From Allomyces macrogynus ATCC 38327 (lineage: Eukaryota; Blastocladiomycota; Blastocladiomycetes; Blastocladiales; Blastocladiaceae): a stretch of 64,000 bases of DNA. This document shows, piece by piece, positions 21,129 through 32,316 of this stretch. The stretch spans positions 539,699 through 603,698 of the forward strand of contig GG745344.1 in NCBI GenBank assembly GCA_000151295.1, read 5' to 3'. Made by a program: the position numbers and the translations under genes. The stretch's first letter is position 1. Every line of letters begins with the position of its first letter. The notes below the pieces were generated by a model, which did no database searches, was not told the origin of the DNA, and saw nothing but the letters and a program-made list of their open reading frames with translations.

Positions 21129-22124
21129 CTAGCTATCCGTCGACGCGCCCGGTTTGCCGTTCCCATACAGCCACCAATTCTCCATGCGCCGAATCTATCA
21201 TCGCCAACCGGGGATCGTGAGTTTCTGTCCTCTCACTGTGACCTCCGCATGAGAAACACACCCACAGCGCCATGGGGTTATCGCCCTTCTCCGTCACGAT
21301 GCGGTACGTGTGGATCGACGTGAACCCGTTGCGGTTGGCAAAGACCACGTCGGTCAAGACGCGATCGCCGACAAACACGACCTGATTCGGCGGCACGGCA
21401 AAGTGTTTGGGGATCGACTCGCCGCCCGCGGGCTTCTTTTGCTGGTGTCGAAGCACGGGCACCCCTGGTCATGGATATGTTGCGTGAGCAGGTGGACGTT
21501 CGCCCTTGGTCCGACCGCCATCGCGACGTACCAAGAGACTGCTCAATTTTTGTGGCCTGAATAGGGTGGACAAGGAAGAATGAATCGCAGAAAGGGCCAC
21601 TCTGTTCTCGAAAAAGGAGTGCATACCATTTGGCAGTCTGGGTCGTCTGGAGTTCCGGCCGAGTTCGAGTACACGGCAACCTTGTCGCGACCAAACACGC
21701 GCAAACACTCGTCGAACGCTATGACATTTCTTGACCACGGATTCATGTCCTTGGTCAGATCCATTGCGCTCACTCGGATTGCAACGGCCGCCGCCCCGTG
21801 CGCACATTTTTGAAAAGGTGGATGAATAGACGTTTCGTAGGGCGCTGTCAGGCAGTTATCCTTGTCAAACACAATCGCAGCATGGCCCGCGTTCTTGAGC
21901 TGAGCGTAATTGATGGCGGCAACATCTACTTGAGCACACACAGCGGTGGTCGCGGTTGGTTTCGGTTTGCTGGGTTCTGCGCGGGAGCAAAGTGCATCGA
22001 TGGCACCTGGCACAGAGATGGCCGGGCGCGCAAGCCGCGGAGAGATGAGGACGCGGAAGAACGTGGTAATGCCGGCAGTGTTGAGGGATTGGACCATCGT
22101 GACAGATTGAAGCGACAAAACCAT
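21129..22124 (-). CDS. GEP4: Mitochondrial phosphatidylglycerophosphate phosphatase, Gep4-like
   Basis: Dephosphorylates phosphatidylglycerophosphate in the mitochondrial matrix, the penultimate step of cardiolipin synthesis. Five minus-strand exons (22124-21806, 21718-21627, 21556-21532, 21464-21262, 21194-21129) give 234 residues with agreeing phases; a second ATG at 22097 would give 225. HAD-superfamily motif I is FDKDNC with nucleophile Asp at residue 87 and acid/base Asp at 89. Motif II is YSNSAG. The Lys of motif III lies in RHQQKKPAG. Motif IV is VVFVGDRVLTDV. The pattern DKDN...SNSAG...KKPAG...GDRxxTD is diagnostic of the YqeG/Gep4 family. The N-terminus is basic and hydrophobic, suiting mitochondrial import. 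The gene is divergent from the Tad1 remnant across about 220 bp. Confidence 0.9.
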
Positions 22125-22343
22125 GAATGGCTCTCGAGTGGAGCTCCAGCTCTGTTGACAACAACCCGCTCTCGGAGACGCGAGGAGCGGAAAACTTGCG
22201 GTAGGCCTGCGGTATACCCGCACGTGCTGTGTGCAAAGCCACAACGAATTTGCGCACGTTCGCTTCGCTTCGACGTGGACCAGCGAGCGGAAAGAGCGCC
22301 AGATCATGGTCGAACCAGGCGTCAGGCCGCGATAATATTCAGA

Positions 22344-23989
22344 ATGAACCTAGACTTGGAGCACAATGTTGTTGAGGCCGTGTTGGACCAATTTGCCAAG
22401 CTAAAATGGCCCAGCCCATCCGCCCGGCGGCAAACGACGCGATTGGACTTGTATGGCCGGCATCGTGCTGGAGGACCGCGACCGTGTGTGCAACTTGAGC
22501 GATGAGCATGGCCAATACAAGGTGATCTGATCTGGCCTTTGGACGGAATAGACCAGACGTTTGATTGTGTTGCGATTGGGTGCAGATCGATCCCAGTCAA
22601 CGTTTCATTGCAAATGAGAGGAGAGCGATGGTGGATTGACGAAAGCAGAAGCTAGAACCGAACTGAAGTGCCTCAACGAGAGCAGTGCCTCGGCGTCGAC
22701 CGTCAATGACTCGCATGCCAAGGTGATTTGCCGGCGTTCGTTTTGCCGGTGCGTGTTGGACGTGGGGTGATGCGGGAGAGCCGTGTCCATGCTCATCGAT
22801 CGTTTTCTCTGCCAGCTTCTTGTACCAGGAGATTTCGAGGACATGCAGCGGGGCGTCTAAGTGTGTTCAACGCGTTGACAGCTCGCCGACTTTCCGACTT
22901 GGGCCACACATCCGTGTGCATTTGTACATTCGCAGTCGCCGTGTTCGTATCGGTGCTACTTCCTCTACCTTCTCCACCATCACAGTTCTCACTCACGTGC
23001 TTTCGTAATGCTAGGCGGTGACGCGAGCTTGGATGCGCTCGCCGAGCAGCAGTCTAACGACGCCGAGGGGCACGCGCAACGCACCAAGCACAAACGCGAC
23101 CAGTCCGGCCACGAGACAGGCGCGTTGCGCGGCCGCAACTTGTTTGACCGACTCGGCGTGCTGCACACCAAACCCGGTGCGTGGTCAACGATTCCCGCAC
23201 GCTCGCCATTCATGCTCGCTGACCCGTGCTACCTGGCCGACACGACTCGACCCAGACGCGGTCCATGAGCTGCAGCGACAAGATTGCTCAGTGGCAGTGC
23301 CTTAGCCTCCAGGGCGCGCTGCTCTCGCACATGATCCCGGACCCCATCATGTTTGCGTCGATCATTGTCGGCGACCTGTTTGACCCGGTTGACTGGAACG
23401 CGCACTCGTGCAGCGGTGCCAGCCGGCGCTGTTGACGCCCGCACGTGGCTCCCGCGCCGTCCGCGTTCGAGTACAGCGCACGGGTCCTGGCCGAAGTGGT
23501 GACGCCAAATGTGCCGGTCGTGTCGGCGCCGCATGGTTCGTTTCGCACGCCATACTTTTGACTGTTGATGAGGACTGACTGGTGGACTGTGAGCGTAGCC
23601 ATGTCGTGGTGGCGAGGATGCGACACCCCCGAGTACCTGGCCAATGGCCGGCGGCAAGGCGCGGCCATGGGCAAGGACGGCACGTTCGGGCCCAAGACCT
23701 GGAGTCGCATCAGCAAGCCGCGCATGTTTGAGCTGTTTCGCAGCACAGCGGCGACTGCGGGTGTCGACGACTTGTCTCGGTGCGTGTTTTCGGTTTGTGG
23801 ACGAGGAACATCGCTCCAGATGCGGCATCGTACGCTCTCCTGAATGCGCGCTAATTTAGTCGGTACCTCGATGCCAAGGAACAAAGTGCGGCGTATTGAG
23901 CGGCCAAGCGTGATTTGCGACAGCAGCATCCCGTCTTTGCGCACTGGGTCGGCAACGACGCGAAGATCGTCGACGATCTGGTCCTGTAG
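22344..23989 (+). pseudogene. Decayed tRNA-specific adenosine deaminase, Tad1/ADAT1 family
   Basis: Tad1/ADAT1 deaminates A37 to inosine in tRNA-Ala. The family can be followed through nine or so exons: N-terminal helix (VVEAVLDQFAKL), [145 protein letters not shown]. Several lesions are present. There is a one-base shift near 22400-22425. The active-site HAE is HAK (22714-22722). A base is missing after 22930, just before the SPCGDAS motif. The acceptor at 23234-23235 is TG instead of AG. In-frame TGA codons lie at 23433-23435 and 23897-23899. One inferred intron is only 35 bp (22522-22556). Sequencing error could explain the indels but hardly the substitutions. Call: pseudogene, or a gene whose product cannot deaminate. 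Confidence 0.8.
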
Positions 23990-24809
23990 TCGGCCCAACG
24001 CGGCAACGACGCCGACCATCACCTTCACTTCTGACATGCTCGTCCACGACGCGGCCGTCCACTCTGTCGTCGCCCACAATGCTTCGCTCTGCCTTTTATT
24101 CTCTTTTTGGCGCCGCCGAAATCCATGCCATTCTTGCGTCATTGACCCCCATTTGCTCTCAACACTGCTCGTCGGCCGTAACCCACGCCCGCCGAGACCG
24201 TTGCAACAGTAGCGCATGCGTGTCTTCCGCCGTTGCATTGTGGACAAGCGCCATCGCGGTCCAGAGTGTTGTCTGCAATTTCCGATCGTGATCGGCCCGC
24301 TAGTCCCACCGATGCGACTGGCCGTCATGTCGCGCTGCTGCGGCAGCAACGACGCTTCATGCCGTGCATCATCGTCGCCGTCGTCGTTGTCGCGGCAAGG
24401 CACCTGTTTCAGCCATGGTCTCGGCCGGAGGTCTTGGCGGTCATGTATCACTGCGCGATCACTTTGGTTTCAGGTGCGGTCCGGTGCCGTGATGCCGATG
24501 CCGCGGCCGACGCGGCGATGCGCCGGTCCGCGCGCGCGCAGTGCGCTCTGGGGCCACGAAGCGGCGCGCTGCCGTGCTCGCTGTTCTCTCTCCCACCGCG
24601 TCGCGTCCCGACTCCCGCCGCTCGCTCGGTTGTGCAGCCGCGACCCTCGATCGCGTTTGCGCTCCTGCCCCGCCGCCGGCATCACACCGCGTGCCCCCCC
24701 GTCGCTCCTCTTTCCTGCCACGCCGACGTGCGTGCCCGCTGCAACGCGACGCGAACCCACCCGCGACGACTGCGACCCCTCCACTGCGACTGTGACGCAC
24801 GACCGACCA
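23990..24809. other. Intergenic region
   Basis: About 820 bp after the Tad1 remnant and before the unknown gene at 24810. GC content rises from left to right. The plus frame before 24810 is open but low complexity. No gene supported. Confidence 0.45.
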
Positions 24810-26372
24810 ATGACGCGCGCCAGCGCGCCGGGCGCGCATCATGCCGGGCTCATCGCGGCCATGGGCGCGAACGCGCCTTCGTCCGCGTCCACGTCGCAAC
24901 TGACGCCCAGCGACGCGCGCCCTGCCCCCGTGAAGGTCACGGCGCCAGCCCTCACGCCGGCGCCTGCCGTGCACGCGTTTACCACGTCGCCCGCGCCATC
25001 GTCTGCGCTCGCGACGCCGACGCCGACGCCGCTTGTGTCCACCGGGGCCGCGCCGCCGCCGCACACGGGTGCGCCGCGCATGTGTCTTGCGAGTATGTCT
25101 TACTCGGTCCGAATTCTCGTATCAGTGCGATGATTCACGCGCCGCCTCTCTTTAGCTTTGCTGCACCGCAGCATGGCATTACACGTGGCGAGCCCGGCAC
25201 CAGCGCCCGCGGCCGTGGTCCCGAGCGTGCACTCGGGCCCGATGATCGTCTTCTCGGACATGGCCACGTTCCACCGGTCGAATACCGCGCTCTGGCTGCG
25301 GCTGCCGTTCCCGACGTCGCGCACCGCGACCATTTCCGTCTACGCCGTCGGAATTGTCATGTACGCGCGCCGACTGCTCTTTTTGCGTGAGCGGGTGCGC
25401 GACGTCCGTGTTATTATTGCACAAGCGCTGACACGGCGATTGCATCCACTAGCATTGACGGGCGCAAGTACCGGCTGCAGGGCTGGCTCTCGCGCATCAC
25501 GACGCTCGCCTACCGGCACAACACGGTCCTGATCCACATCGAAGAGCCCGTGCTGCTCGTGGCGCGGCTGCAGTCGCGCGGCGGCCGCGATCTTGATTGG
25601 ATGGAGGGCGAGTGGAACGTCGGCCGCGAGGGACTGCTCGCGACGGGCACGTGGCGGCTCTACGCGGCCGTGCAGGAGCACAGTAACGGTACGCTAGGTT
25701 CTTGCACGTCGTCGGTCGACTTGATGCATGTTTCGCTGACTCGTGCGTTACAGTCGTCCACATTAGCGCGCCGACCGTTGCGATCCGCATCCGCGTCGAT
25801 GACGACTGGGAGCTCCAGCACGGCCGCTGCGTGTCGCTGCGCGCGCTCGTGGCCGCGGCCAAGAACACTCGTGCTGTGACTGCACCCGCGACTACACGGT
25901 ACTTGCCCGACGTGCCGCTCGGTGCTCAGACCGCCCACGCTGAGTACGGCGAGGACAACGAGCCTGGAGCCACGACTCCGCGCCCATTGGCGCGCACGCC
26001 CGCGCGCCACGGAGCTGTGGGCGCGATCAAGACTGCGGCCGCGGACGGTCGGCCTCGCGCCGCATCGGTGGGCGCGTTTCCTTGGCCACCTGATTCCGAT
26101 CACCCTGGTTGGATGCCGGCCGAGAGCGCGAGCGGCGCGGCGCGGGCCGGGCCACGCGCTGTCGTGGCACCGGCGAGTAGCTCGACCCCGACCAAGCCAG
26201 CCAAGACGACGATGCGACCTTGGCGTTTCGAGTGTTCGTCTTCCGCGTTCTTCCTCACTCATCACGCGCCGACGCGATCGCTCACACCTTTTCCGTTCCA
26301 ATAGACCTGCAGACGCGATGGGAGAGCGCCGTGCCCGTCATTGACGGGATCCACGAAGATTGGTGTCCGTAG
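24810..26372 (+). CDS. Protein of unknown function
   Basis: Exons 24810-25092, 25156-25394, 25469-25688, 25754-26233 and 26305-26372 give 429 residues with consistent phases. The first about 100 residues are Ala/Pro/Thr/Ser-rich and probably disordered. The middle third is well-folded in appearance: beta-rich stretches MIVFSDMATFHR, ALWLRLPFP, TATISVYAVGIVMYARRLLFL, then YRLQGWLSRITTLAYR, VLIHIEEPVLLVARL, WRLYAAVQE and VAIRIRVDDDWELQHG. A charged, Ala/Pro-rich linker follows. The last exon adds a Trp-rich acidic end (WESAVPVIDGIHEDW). I recognise no family. Alternating beta strands of 8-10 residues suggest a beta-sandwich or PH-like fold. The final two splice choices are less certain than the rest. 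Confidence 0.55.
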
Positions 26373-27299
26373 CCTTGAAACCCGTCCATGCCTCCTCTGC
26401 CCGCCCCTCTGCTTCCCTCTATCCGCTCCACACGCTCCACACGCTCGTCTTTCCTTGGTCATCACTTCCTTTTTGTCTCCAGCGCGGTTGCAAGCGGTCG
26501 CTCCGCCGCGCCTCTTTGCTTCCGCCTGCTCGCGCTTTCGGCTACTCCCTCTTCCCTTCCTCTCCACCTTATGTACTTGTCTGTTTGATCAACAAGAAGG
26601 CGACTTGAAGCCCGTTTGAATGTGCGCGGTGGTCTGCCTGTGTGAGTATTGTCGCCCAGCAACCAAGCACGTGACGTGCGAGCACCGGTCGAGAAAAACA
26701 GCGCACACATTGGGCGGTCGAGTTTCTCTAAACTCCACCGGTCCGATTTCATGATTGCGGGCGGTGCTCTTCCGTCAACCTGCATTCAATAGCCGGGCCC
26801 AGAGCGAGCGCCGTGAATTATTGGATCCGGAACCTTGAAAATCATCTCCGTGGTGACCGCGACCACCTGCTTCTCGGACAGCTGCAAAGACACTCTGCTT
26901 TTGCTGGATTTCTGGTGTTCCCCTCTTCTCGCGTGCCTTCTGGCATGCGAAGCGCACAGTGAGGAGGCGAGCTCCTGATCAATGTATCAGTAACTCGTCC
27001 GCTGTGTTCAAGCACGACTGCAGTCTGTTCCTGATCAAGGCGGCAGCCGTCGACATCGCCAGACAGGCTTTCGGAAAGAGCGGCCAAGTCTGCTTTCCAT
27101 TCTCCATACCTAGCTCGTGGAAATGCATCAAAGTTATATCAAAGACAAGCGGGGGCATCGAACCAAACACGAGCAACCAAAATCGCGACAGGAGCAAAAT
27201 TGAGATTGGGGGGAGCGGAAACGAGAGCAATAGAGGACGCGCAAGGACGCGTCAAATGCAAATGAACAACGCCAAACGAAACGAACTTCCACATTCAAC
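26373..27299. other. Convergent intergenic region
   Basis: About 930 bp between the unknown gene (+) and the cold-shock-domain gene (-), both ending here. It is pyrimidine-rich on the plus strand from 26390 to 26590. No gene seen. Confidence 0.5.
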
Positions 27300-29452
27300 T
27301 CAAAGATAATCGTCGGCCAACGACGCGTCGCCCGACTCCTCCTCCTCGACCCGCGGCGGTACCACCACCGCACCACCCTCTGCCGCGGGCGCTGCCGCCG
27401 CCGCCGCGTCCGACCCGGCCACCACCACCTGTGCCGGCACCGGTACCGCCTGCTGCGGCTGTGGCTGCACCACCGGCACCCCAGCATGCGGCGGGATCCC
27501 TGCCGGGGCGACCATCGGCGGCGGTGGCGGCGGCGGGAACCACGCGGGCGCCGCGGCCATTGGGAACGGGACCATTCCCGGCGGCGGAACCGGCGCGACG
27601 ACCGGCGACCCGGGCAACGAACCCGCACTCGAACGGCGGTCCACGAGGTGCATGTGGTGGAACTGCGCGTCAAGCGCGTCCATTCCGGGCGACCGGATCC
27701 CGGGCGGGAACGGCGGCGTTGCGGGGCGTGGCATCCCGTACGGCGCGAGCATCGGGGACATGCCCGCGTCGGACGCGTCGGGCGGCGGGATCGCCATCGC
27801 CGCCGCGGGGTACCCGTACGGCAGGAAGTAGGGTGCCGGGGCGGCGGCGACGGCCGCCGGGGATCCGTGCGGGTGCGGGTACATGAGGTTCGCGCCGATC
27901 ATGGGCGAGCCCGCCGCGGAGGCGTCGGTGGGCGGGAGCGACGGGGATGCGTCGCTGCCAGGTGCCGGGATCGGTGGGGGTGGTGGGGGTGCGGGGTACG
28001 GCGCGTAGGCGTTGGGTGGGACCAGGAACCATTGGCCGTTGTGCATGACGAGGAACGGGACGCCAGGTGGGATCGGCGCGCCGGGCATGGCCGGATATGT
28101 TGGGATCGCGCCGGGTGCCATCGGGGATGGCATGACGGCGGCGGTTACTGGTGCGCCGGAACCGGGTTGCGAGACGACAGGCAAAGTGACGGAGAGCGTC
28201 GCGACTGGTATCCCGTCTGCTGTCCACCCAGAGTGAAGTGCGTCAGAATGCGTATTGTGAGCGAGAACAGCGCGGCGGAAACTGCTTAAGTACCGTGTTG
28301 TGTTTGTGCGCGTGCCGGACTCGCAATATTCCGCCGCAGCGGCGACCCGTGGCTCCCCTTGCGATGATGGTGCCCGCCATGGTGATGGTGGTGGTGATGG
28401 TGGTGGTAGCTCGGCTTGACGTCGCCAATGACGGGCGAGCCGGCCGGGCCCGTGACGTTTTGCGAATAGTAGCCCTTGGTGCCGCGAATCAGGTCAAACT
28501 CGACGCCCTCGTCCTCGGCCAACGACCGGAAACTCGTTGTGTGGTTGGCAATGGCCGTATGGTGCACGAAAACTACGAGAGACGAGCACAAACGAGCCGA
28601 GCAGGTGGAGAAAGGTGCGAGTCAGTCGTGCATCCAACAAACAAATGCTACCGGCAGGGCGAGACGCGTCACGGCTTGGGCGTGCTCCCGTCGGCCGCCC
28701 ACGCTCACAGACACATCCAGCACGCCAACGCCATCTGCACACTGGGCGCGAGTGCGGCCCCATCGTTGCCGAAGAAATGAGCGCGCGGCGGGTGGCGACG
28801 CTGCTGGCGGCGACAGTCCACCCCCGAGACCCGCCTCGCCTCATTTCATTACACAACGCCCAACTCAAACGCCCCGCGCCCCGCATCGCCATCCCGCTTC
28901 TCCACCCGTCCAGTCCAGAACGCTCAAAGAGCGACGACACATACCCTCCTGCTCGACCAAGTCCTCGAGCGGCTCATCCGGGATAATGAACCCGTATCCC
29001 TTTTGCGAGTTGAAAAACTTGACGCGACCCGTGCGGCGACCGAGGGGCTCACCCCCCGTGCGCCCGCCATCGCTAGCCTCGGTGTCCTGCCCGTACGTCT
29101 GGCCCCACGCGGTAGTCGCGGGCGCATACCCGTAATGCGCCGCTGCCGACCGGTCCGACGCGAACCGGTCGTACGCACCGGTGCCCTGCATCGGCCGGCC
29201 GCGCGGCGACCCGGGGTACATGCGTGCGGGGCGCGACGGGGACCCGGACCCGCCACGGCGCGCGCGCATCAGGTGCGGCGACGACGCGTACTGCGCGTTG
29301 GGCGTTCGCGGCGGACCCAATGGCGACGGGCCGCGGACGGGCGTCGTGGGGGCGGCCACAGGCGCCATAATGGATGGCATCGGCGGCGTGCCGGGCGCCG
29401 CGGACGTGCCGGGCGGCGCGGCGGGGCCGGCCGACGTGCTTGGGTCGCTCAT
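27300..29452 (-). CDS. Cold-shock-domain (Y-box-like) RNA-binding protein
   Basis: Binds single-stranded RNA or DNA; in Y-box proteins this packages and regulates mRNA. Minus-strand exons 29452-28945, 28572-28294 and 28216-27300 give 567 residues. The N-terminal 135 residues are Pro/Ser/Arg/Gly-rich. The cold-shock domain spans about residues 139-210 and is split by intron 1: GRVKFFNSQKGYGFIIPDE contains RNP1 (KGYGFI) and VFVHHTAI is RNP2. GVEFDLIRGTKGYYSQNVTG gives the last strands. A His9 run and GGHHHRKGSH follow, then a long Pro/Ala/Gly/Met-rich tail (about 305 residues) and an acidic C-terminus (EEEESGDASLADDYL). The tail is probably disordered and could promote ribonucleoprotein condensation (inference). 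Confidence 0.85.
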
Positions 29453-30440
29453 AGAGGCGATGGGGCGTGACAGAGCGGCGGGAAGTACTTGGTTGAGCGT
29501 GCGATGGATCGGTCGACGGGTTGAACGCGCGTGCGATCCTGGCGCGGCAACGTGGTCGGCCGCGGTCAATGCGTGGACAGCGTCGTCTATGGGCAAACGC
29601 GTCGCGGTACTCGACGCTTGCTGGGGTTGGCAGTTGGTGGTCGCGTCCGCGGCCAGTGTCGGTCGTTGGTGCCGGTGCTGGTGGTCGCTGGTGCTGGCGC
29701 TGGTGCTGCTGCAGATGCTGGCAAGAGGCGGCGTGGATCCAAAGCGGGAGCGCGGGCACGACCCCAAAGGCATGTGCGGTCTTGAAGGCCCCGCTGGCTC
29801 GCGCCCAAGCAGCCAGCGCGGCGTCCGGTCGTTCGCGGAATGGATGGGATGGTGTGGGCCCGACAGGTCGCCATCGTCGGCCGTGGTCGGTCAGCTCGTG
29901 GTGGCGTTTGGCTTTGGGTTTGACGCAGCCAGTGCGCAACGATTGGCGAGCACGCGCGCGTCCGTGCGCGAACAACAGCGCGCAAGGAACTAGAGCAAAA
30001 GTCCCCGTCCACGCCTTTTGCGCTGTTGTCGCGCGAAAAAGGGTCGAGGAAAATGGTGATATACGAGCCCCCACACCTTTCTCAGGCGAGGGATAACTTT
30101 TCAGCGCGCGAGGGGGCGTCCGGCGCTTGTCCGTACGCCGAGGACGTGCGTCCACGGTGACGGCAAACCGCTCCATTCGCCAGTGAAATTTCATTTTGCG
30201 GTTGGACGCTTGAGCTCTTCCCCCGTGGCTCTCGACGCGCCTGGATGGAGTCCCGTCGCCGCATCGGTGGCGGGCAACAAGCGCGCCGCACGCATGCAGC
30301 CCCGGGCAGGCGATGGACACCCTCTTCCCCGCGCGGCGCGCGGCCGGTCCTCCGGCTGCGGCGTTGCGCGCATCGTGGCCCCGAGACCACGCCTGCTCAA
30401 ATCGCCGGGAAATGATGGGCAGGAATGAGTCGTATTTCAT
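29453..30440. other. Intergenic region upstream of the cold-shock gene
   Basis: Nearly 1 kb of GC-rich sequence between two minus-strand genes. A minus frame of 455 codons (30440-29073) crosses it and overlaps the cold-shock exon in another frame; it has no domain signature and is taken as a shadow. Presumed promoter and 5' UTR. Confidence 0.5.
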
Positions 30441-31832
30441 CTACGCGCTCCTGCGCACAGCGGGCACAGTCGCGGTCGCGGCGGCGATGGCCGTCGTGGA
30501 TGAGGTACCGCTGGCTGGCGACCTTGACGCTGCGGCCGCAGCGGCGGCACCCGCAAGGACTGCAATGCTTTCGCGAATGTGCGCCGTCGTCGTGCCCTGG
30601 TCCTTGACGACCTGCGCGACCCACATTTCGTCGACGAGGCGCGCGGTCACGGCCGGGTCGAGTGCGGGCCAATCGCCCGTGGTGGCATTCAAAGGGCCGG
30701 AGGGAGCAGCGGCCGTCGCAGGTGCGACAGCAGTCACGGCAGCAAGCATCGTCGGCCGCATCGGCATGCGTGCCGTCGGAATGGTGGCCATCGGCCGTAC
30801 TGGTGCGGCTGTCACGCTGACGGGTGGCCCGGCCTCCCTTGTTGCGCGTACCAGGACCGTGTCGTAGTCGATTGACTGCGCCAGGTACTCGCGCAGGACG
30901 TGGTCGGATCCGAACGCGTGGTAGATGCGCGTGTCGTAGAACGCGTACTGGACGTGGTCGACGCGCAGGAATTGGCGCGCGAGGATGAAGAAGCCGCTCG
31001 GCATGACGCGCTATTGATTGCATGTGAGGTGAGCGACCCGCAATAGTGACAATGACCAGGTTGCATAAATAACGACAACGCACGATCTTGACTGAGTACT
31101 TGGAGACGCCATTGTCGCCGAGCTCGTCCTCGAACATGACATTCTCGTCAAAGTAGAGAATCGGCTCGCGCACGGCGAGTTTGGCAAGCGGAATCTCCTC
31201 GACGGTCGTGGAAACGTCCTGCGATGCATACCAACCAGAGTCAATTTGGTCCGACAACCCGACCATGACCAGGATATCCGTACCGCGTTGCTCACTGACC
31301 CACGGAAATCCGTCGAGTAGGTCCAATCAAACGGCTTGGGTGTCTCCTGAATCTCCTCGGGCCGGATATCAAACGGACATGTGCTCGCACTCGCGGTCGG
31401 CGTGGGCTCGTCCACGGCGCTATCGGCTCTCCGCATCTCCCGCTGCTGGTCCATGCGTCGCTGCCAGGCATCGGCGGCCTTGACCTTGATCTGCCGCCAG
31501 CGCAAGCCCTGCGGGCCGACCTCGACGCGCGCCAGCGCCTCGCGCGGATCAAACGAAATGGTCACGCCGCCGGGACCACGCACGGTCAAGTGGTTGCTGC
31601 CAAAGTACATTTCGGGAAGCGCGTGCAGCGGCGGGATGGGCGTGGTGCGCGCGCGGTCCTCGAGCCACGCGAGTGCTCTGCGCGACGGAACGCGTCAGAC
31701 GGGTGGACAACGTCGCGTCGGTGAGGGCCATTCAAGTTGTTCGCCGTACTCGTCGAGCTCTTGCGCATTCGAAATCGGGTTCTTTTCGGACGTGAAGGCC
31801 CATCCGCGCAAGGTAAACTCGTGCATGGGCAT
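30441..31832 (-). CDS. TIP41: TIP41-like regulator of PP2A/TOR signalling
   Basis: TIP41 binds Tap42/alpha-4 and PP2A-type phosphatases and antagonises TOR signalling. Minus-strand exons 31832-31750, 31677-31296, 31218-31084 and 31010-30441 give 389 residues in phase. Family landmarks run in order: FTLRGWAFTSEKNPISNAQE, LPEMYFGSNHLTV, PFDWTYSTDFRG, VREPILYFDENVMFEDELG, DNGVSKYSVKI, RVMPSGFFILARQFLRVDHV and DTRIYHAFGSDHVLREYL. This covers the whole TIP41 domain (about residues 1-270). The last about 120 residues are Ala/Thr/Pro-rich with a short helical stretch (ARLVDEMWVAQVV) and are not part of the conserved domain. The gene is divergent from JMJD6 across about 480 bp. Confidence 0.92.
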
Positions 31833-32316
31833 GGTGGCGGGCGGTACTTGGTGACGACAGCTGGAAATCAGTAATCGGCGCTTTGAGAGCTGCAAGTTGT
31901 TGGTATCGACGTTGGTTCTTGCGCTCTTGTTGGATTATCCGCGGGACGTTGACGACGCGGTGGTGTGGTTCTGCATGCTGGCAAGGATGCGGTGGAGAAT
32001 GCGGTGAATCCCTGTCATACACATCTTGGCCTTTGCACCAGCTCATGCCTGCTGTGGACATGGAGGTGGTAACAGTGCACCTGACAGAAAAGTGTCCCCC
32101 ACGCATTTCTGTCTCCCAATCCCGAACGCTGCACGGTGGCGCCAGACATGCGCTGTTCGATGCCACGCCCACGTCGGCTGCCTCGACACCAACCACCACG
32201 AATGACCAGACGACGCTCGTCGGCACGCGATCGAGACCGCTCGCTTTGATATCCAACGTTTGACGACGAGCTGCTGCTGCACGTTCACCAACAGAAAGCG
32301 TCACCCCGCCATCGCT
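31833..32316. other. Divergent intergenic region
   Basis: About 480 bp between the TIP41 (-) and JMJD6 (+) starts. It must carry both promoters. No clear TATA box or repeat. Confidence 0.5.

Noticed and set aside
22500..23989. TGA reassigned to an amino acid, making the deaminase intact
   Set aside because: Several clearly intact genes here end at TGA (for example the RRM protein at 8535), so TGA is a stop in this genome; the HAK change and frameshifts would remain unexplained.
23288..24451. 387-codon minus frame resembling a PEX11-like helical protein
   Set aside because: It is antisense to the Tad1 remnant, whose plus-strand motifs are far more specific.
29073..30440. 455-codon minus frame
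   Set aside because: It overlaps the cold-shock exon in another frame, is Arg/Pro/Ala-rich as expected from GC composition, and has no domain.
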